Positions 61,591-64,000 of a stretch of DNA of 64,000 nucleotides are shown here, one piece after another. Where the stretch lies: positions 1-64,000 of the forward strand of contig JAPPHB010000020.1 of assembly GCA_028821195.1 (NCBI GenBank), in the 5' to 3' direction. How positions within the stretch are numbered: the stretch's first letter is position 1; every line of letters begins with the position of its first letter. The DNA is from Gammaproteobacteria bacterium. GTDB lineage: Bacteria > Gemmatimonadota > Gemmatimonadetes > Longimicrobiales > Gaopeijiaceae. A program made the translations under genes and the position numbers. Below the pieces are notes generated by a model. It worked only from the letters and a program-made list of their open reading frames with translations, was not told the DNA's origin and searched no databases.

Positions 61591-63282
61591 ATGATGCGCG
61601 TTCTTCCCATCCTCCTGATCGCCGCCGCGTGCGCACCCGGCTTCCAGGTCGAGGAGGCGACCATTGCGGACATCCACCAGGCCATGGAGGAGGGCCGGAT
61701 CACGGCGGAGGAGCTGGTTCAGAGCTACCTCGACCGCATCGATGCGTACGACCGGCAGGGCCCCTATCTGAACTCCATCATCACCGTGAGCGAACACGCG
61801 CTGGGACGGGCGCGCGAGCTGGATGCCGCCTTCGCGGAGTCCGGCTTCACCGGTCCGCTGCACGGCATCCCCGTAATCGTGAAGGACAACTACGACACCC
61901 ACGACCTGCCCACCACCAACGGGACCCTCGCCTTCCGCGGGGCAATCCCGCCCGATGACGCATACCAGGTGCGCAAGCTGCGCGAGGCGGGCGCAATCAT
62001 CCTGGCCAAGTCCAACCTGGCCGAGTTCGCGTCCAGCGGCGCCTTCACGCTCAGCTCCGTGCTGCCGGGATTCTCCCGCAACCCCTACGATCCGACCCGG
62101 GTGACGGCCGGCTCCAGCGGGGGCACGGGAGCCGCGGTGGCGGCCAACTTCGGGGCCGTCGGACTGGGCTCCGACACCGGCAGTTCCATCCGCGGGCCCT
62201 CCTCCCACCAGGCTCTGGTGGGGTTCCGCACCACGATGGGACTCACCAGCCGCGACGGCATCGCCCCGCTGAGCGCCGCCCGCGACGTCGGGGGGCCCAT
62301 GACCCGCACCGTGGCCGACGCGGTGGCGGTCCTGGAGGTGATCGTGGGCCAGGATCCCGCGGATCCGGTTACCTTCGAGAGCGAGGGGCGGGTGCCGGAG
62401 AACTACCGGCAGTTCCTCGACGCCGACGCGCTCCAGGGCGCGCGCATCGGCGTGCTGCGCCAGCTGTTCGAGGAGGCGCGCGACTACGACGATCCGCGCT
62501 CGCTGGGAAGCGGGGTGCTCGCCCCGGGCGAGGAGATGCCCTCAGAGGACCCGGACGCGGGGGAACATCAGCAGTCCGGCGCGCGTGAGGGGCAGGACGA
62601 GGACGAAGAGCAGCAGGAAGACGACCAGCAGGAAGACGAGCCCACCACCATCCACCCGGAAGTGCTGCGGGTGATGGAGCAGGCGCTCGAGGACATGCGC
62701 GCCGCCGGCGCCGTCATCGTGGATCCCGTCGAGATCCCGGACCTGGACGAAATCCGCGGCGACTTCCCGAGCATCAGCCGGCTGAAGTACGACTTCGAGA
62801 AGTACCTGGCCACGCGGCCGGAACTGAGGTTCAGGACGCTCGACGAGGTGGTGGAGTCGGGCGACTTCCATCCCTTCCTGCGCGCCAGCATGGAGCGCAA
62901 CCGGGAAGTGGACTACGTGCCCGAGGAGCACGAGGATTATCCACTATACCTGGAGACGCAGCAGCGGCTGCAGGACGCCGTGCTCGCGGTCATGGAGGAG
63001 CACGAAGTCGACGTGCTGGTCTATCCGACCTACAACTACCCGGCCCGGCTGATCGGCGACGAGAACACTACCTACGGGGCGAACAGCTCGATCCTATCGC
63101 CCCCGACCGGCTTTCCGGCCTTCAACGTGCCGATGGGATACTCCTTCGGCACGCTGCCCGCGGGACTCCAGCTCCTGGGACGGCCTTTCGACGAGCCGAC
63201 CCTGATTCGCATCAGCTACGCCTACGAGCAGGCTACGCAGCACCGGCGGCCGCCGCCGTTCACGCCTCCGCTGAGCCGCTGA
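61591..63282 (+). CDS. Amidase signature lipoprotein
   Basis: The 563-aa protein has a short lipoprotein signal (LLIAAAC). Catalytic Lys lies in PVIVKDNY; cis-Ser and nucleophile lie in GSDTGSSIRGPSS and VTAGSSGGTGAAVA. A Glu/Gln/Asp-rich insertion (62545-62649) replaces a surface loop. It is exported, unlike the other amidase in the window, so it may release ammonia from extracellular amides. It follows ilvB by 6 bp and may be co-transcribed. Confidence 0.85.
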   Translation: MMRVLPILLIAAACAPGFQVEEATIADIHQAMEEGRITAEELVQSYLDRIDAYDRQGPYLNSIITVSEHALGRARELDAAFAESGFTGPLHGIPVIVKDNYDTHDLPTTNGTLAFRGAIPPDDAYQVRKLREAGAIILAKSNLAEFASSGAFTLSSVLPGFSRNPYDPTRVTAGSSGGTGAAVAANFGAVGLGSDTGSSIRGPSSHQALVGFRTTMGLTSRDGIAPLSAARDVGGPMTRTVADAVAVLEVIVGQDPADPVTFESEGRVPENYRQFLDADALQGARIGVLRQLFEEARDYDDPRSLGSGVLAPGEEMPSEDPDAGEHQQSGAREGQDEDEEQQEDDQQEDEPTTIHPEVLRVMEQALEDMRAAGAVIVDPVEIPDLDEIRGDFPSISRLKYDFEKYLATRPELRFRTLDEVVESGDFHPFLRASMERNREVDYVPEEHEDYPLYLETQQRLQDAVLAVMEEHEVDVLVYPTYNYPARLIGDENTTYGANSSILSPPTGFPAFNVPMGYSFGTLPAGLQLLGRPFDEPTLIRISYAYEQATQHRRPPPFTPPLSR

Positions 63283-63300
63283 CAGCGGAAGAGCCGGGGG

Positions 63301-63798
63301 TCAGCGCGGGCCGGCGGCTCCTTCGAGCAAGTAGCGATCCGGCCCTCCGGAAGTCGTCACGCTGGAGACTCCACAGTTGGCGAGCAGCGCCCGTGCGTCG
63401 GCCTTCCCGCTGTCCGAGGGCGCGATGACGTCCTCTCCCTGCTCCGGCTCGTCGGTGAGGGCCCCGAGCAGGCCCGTGTCGTGGTCCGCGATGCGGGTCG
63501 CCACGACCCTCAGGTTGGTTTCTCCGGAGGCCGGGTTGTCGAAGGCCGTTGCGGTGAGCACGTCGTGGTAGGTGTTGCCGGTGAATATCTGGGTTCCCAG
63601 ACCCGATGTCTGCCTGCGGCCCCGAACAAAGCCGGCGTCGCTGTTTCCGTCCTCGATGGTGTAGCCCAGAATGTTCAGCTGAGCGACCGCGCACTGATAG
63701 GCCGTCTCCCTTCCGGGTGGAGCCACGCCATAGTAGGAGATGGGAGCCGAGGAACAGGCGGACATCGCTGCGGCAGCGAATAGCAGAGACCTCTTCAT
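63301..63798 (-). CDS. Hypothetical lipoprotein, 165 aa
   Basis: ATG 63798 is behind GGAGGAGGATCGC. The signal ends LFAAAAMSAC. The mature protein begins SSAPISYYGV and contains ETAYQCAVAQLNILGYTIED, which looks like an alpha/beta sandwich of the BON- or LPP20-like envelope type, followed by repeated short strands. It has one extra Cys near the C-terminus (LANCGVSSV). The family is not recognised. It is convergent with the amidase gene. Confidence 0.7.
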   Translation of the reverse strand: MKRSLLFAAAAMSACSSAPISYYGVAPPGRETAYQCAVAQLNILGYTIEDGNSDAGFVRGRRQTSGLGTQIFTGNTYHDVLTATAFDNPASGETNLRVVATRIADHDTGLLGALTDEPEQGEDVIAPSDSGKADARALLANCGVSSVTTSGGPDRYLLEGAAGPR

Positions 63799-64000
63799 GC
63801 GATCCTCCTCCTGAGTTGAGTGGGGATGGCTGGGCGCATGAAACGAAGCAGTCCGCCATGCCCGTGAACGCCAACGGCAACCGGGTAACCGTACACCGGC
63901 GTCGGCGCCAGGTTACGCCTCCCGGACGGGATATTGGAGCACACGGCAGCGTGGCCCGTTACATGCGCGCCGGCGGGGTGTACACGAGCACAGACACGCC

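Noticed and set aside
1-64000. CRISPR arrays, rRNA operons, prophage or an integrated plasmid
   Set aside because: No regularly spaced short direct repeats, rRNA core sequence, phage structural genes or replication genes were seen.

Overview
The window is a high-GC, densely coded chromosome segment from a Gram-negative, menaquinone-using bacterium. Diderm markers are an autotransporter-like surface protein, ADP-heptose genes for LPS core, and many Sec or lipobox exported proteins. The mix of exported M28, S9, S15 and DUF885 peptidases, amidases and a D-aminoacylase-like lipoprotein, with no mobile islands beyond small scars, fits Gemmatimonadota best. That assignment is inference from gene content, not from a marker-gene tree. 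A sponge- or marine-associated relative is possible because of the polyketide synthase (PKS) type.

Layout. 1-3.4 kb: 5'-truncated FN3-repeat protein with an outer-membrane barrel. 3.4-4.0 kb: small coupled ORFs and transposase/coiled-coil debris. 4.0-11.1 kb: N-formylglutamate-amidohydrolase-like lipoprotein, NatAB-type ABC exporter, NAD-dependent epimerase, M28 peptidase, cyclase-family lipoprotein. 11.1-16.9 kb (minus strand): aminotransferase, CPBP protease, DUF4212 plus sodium/solute symporter, D-aminoacylase-like lipoprotein. 17.2-23.8 kb: menaquinone operon menF-menD-menB-menA-menE. 23.9-28.7 kb: tyrS, a hypothetical gene, purE, greA, a TolB-like propeller lipoprotein. 28.7-42.9 kb: stand-alone ACP and alpha/beta hydrolase on the plus strand; DUF1761, an NCS2 permease with an extra C-terminal domain, and a giant type I PKS on the minus strand. 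43.1-48.9 kb: M50-like protease, PLP dehydratase, creatininase family protein, proline dehydrogenase, amidase, lipoprotein. 48.8-51.2 kb: heptose genes hldA and gmhB, tRNA-Ala(UGC), decayed hicBA. 51.3-63.8 kb: S15 peptidase, DUF885, exported FAH-family protein, S9 peptidase, divergent ilvN and ilvB, amidase lipoprotein, small lipoprotein.

The most unusual locus is the PKS. It reads KS-AT-DH-cMT-psiKR-ER-KR-ACP-KS-AT and is broken into two frames by one extra base in a G-rich run. It ends in a half-module whose AT has lost both its serine nucleophile and the catalytic-His segment, and which has no ACP. Its stop codon overlaps the GTG start of the permease. A free ACP and a hydrolase under a separate promoter lie 3.5 kb away and could complement the missing carrier and release functions; this is a hypothesis. 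Several other enzymes have substitutions at textbook catalytic positions: GmhB, the D-aminoacylase-like protein and the M28 peptidase.
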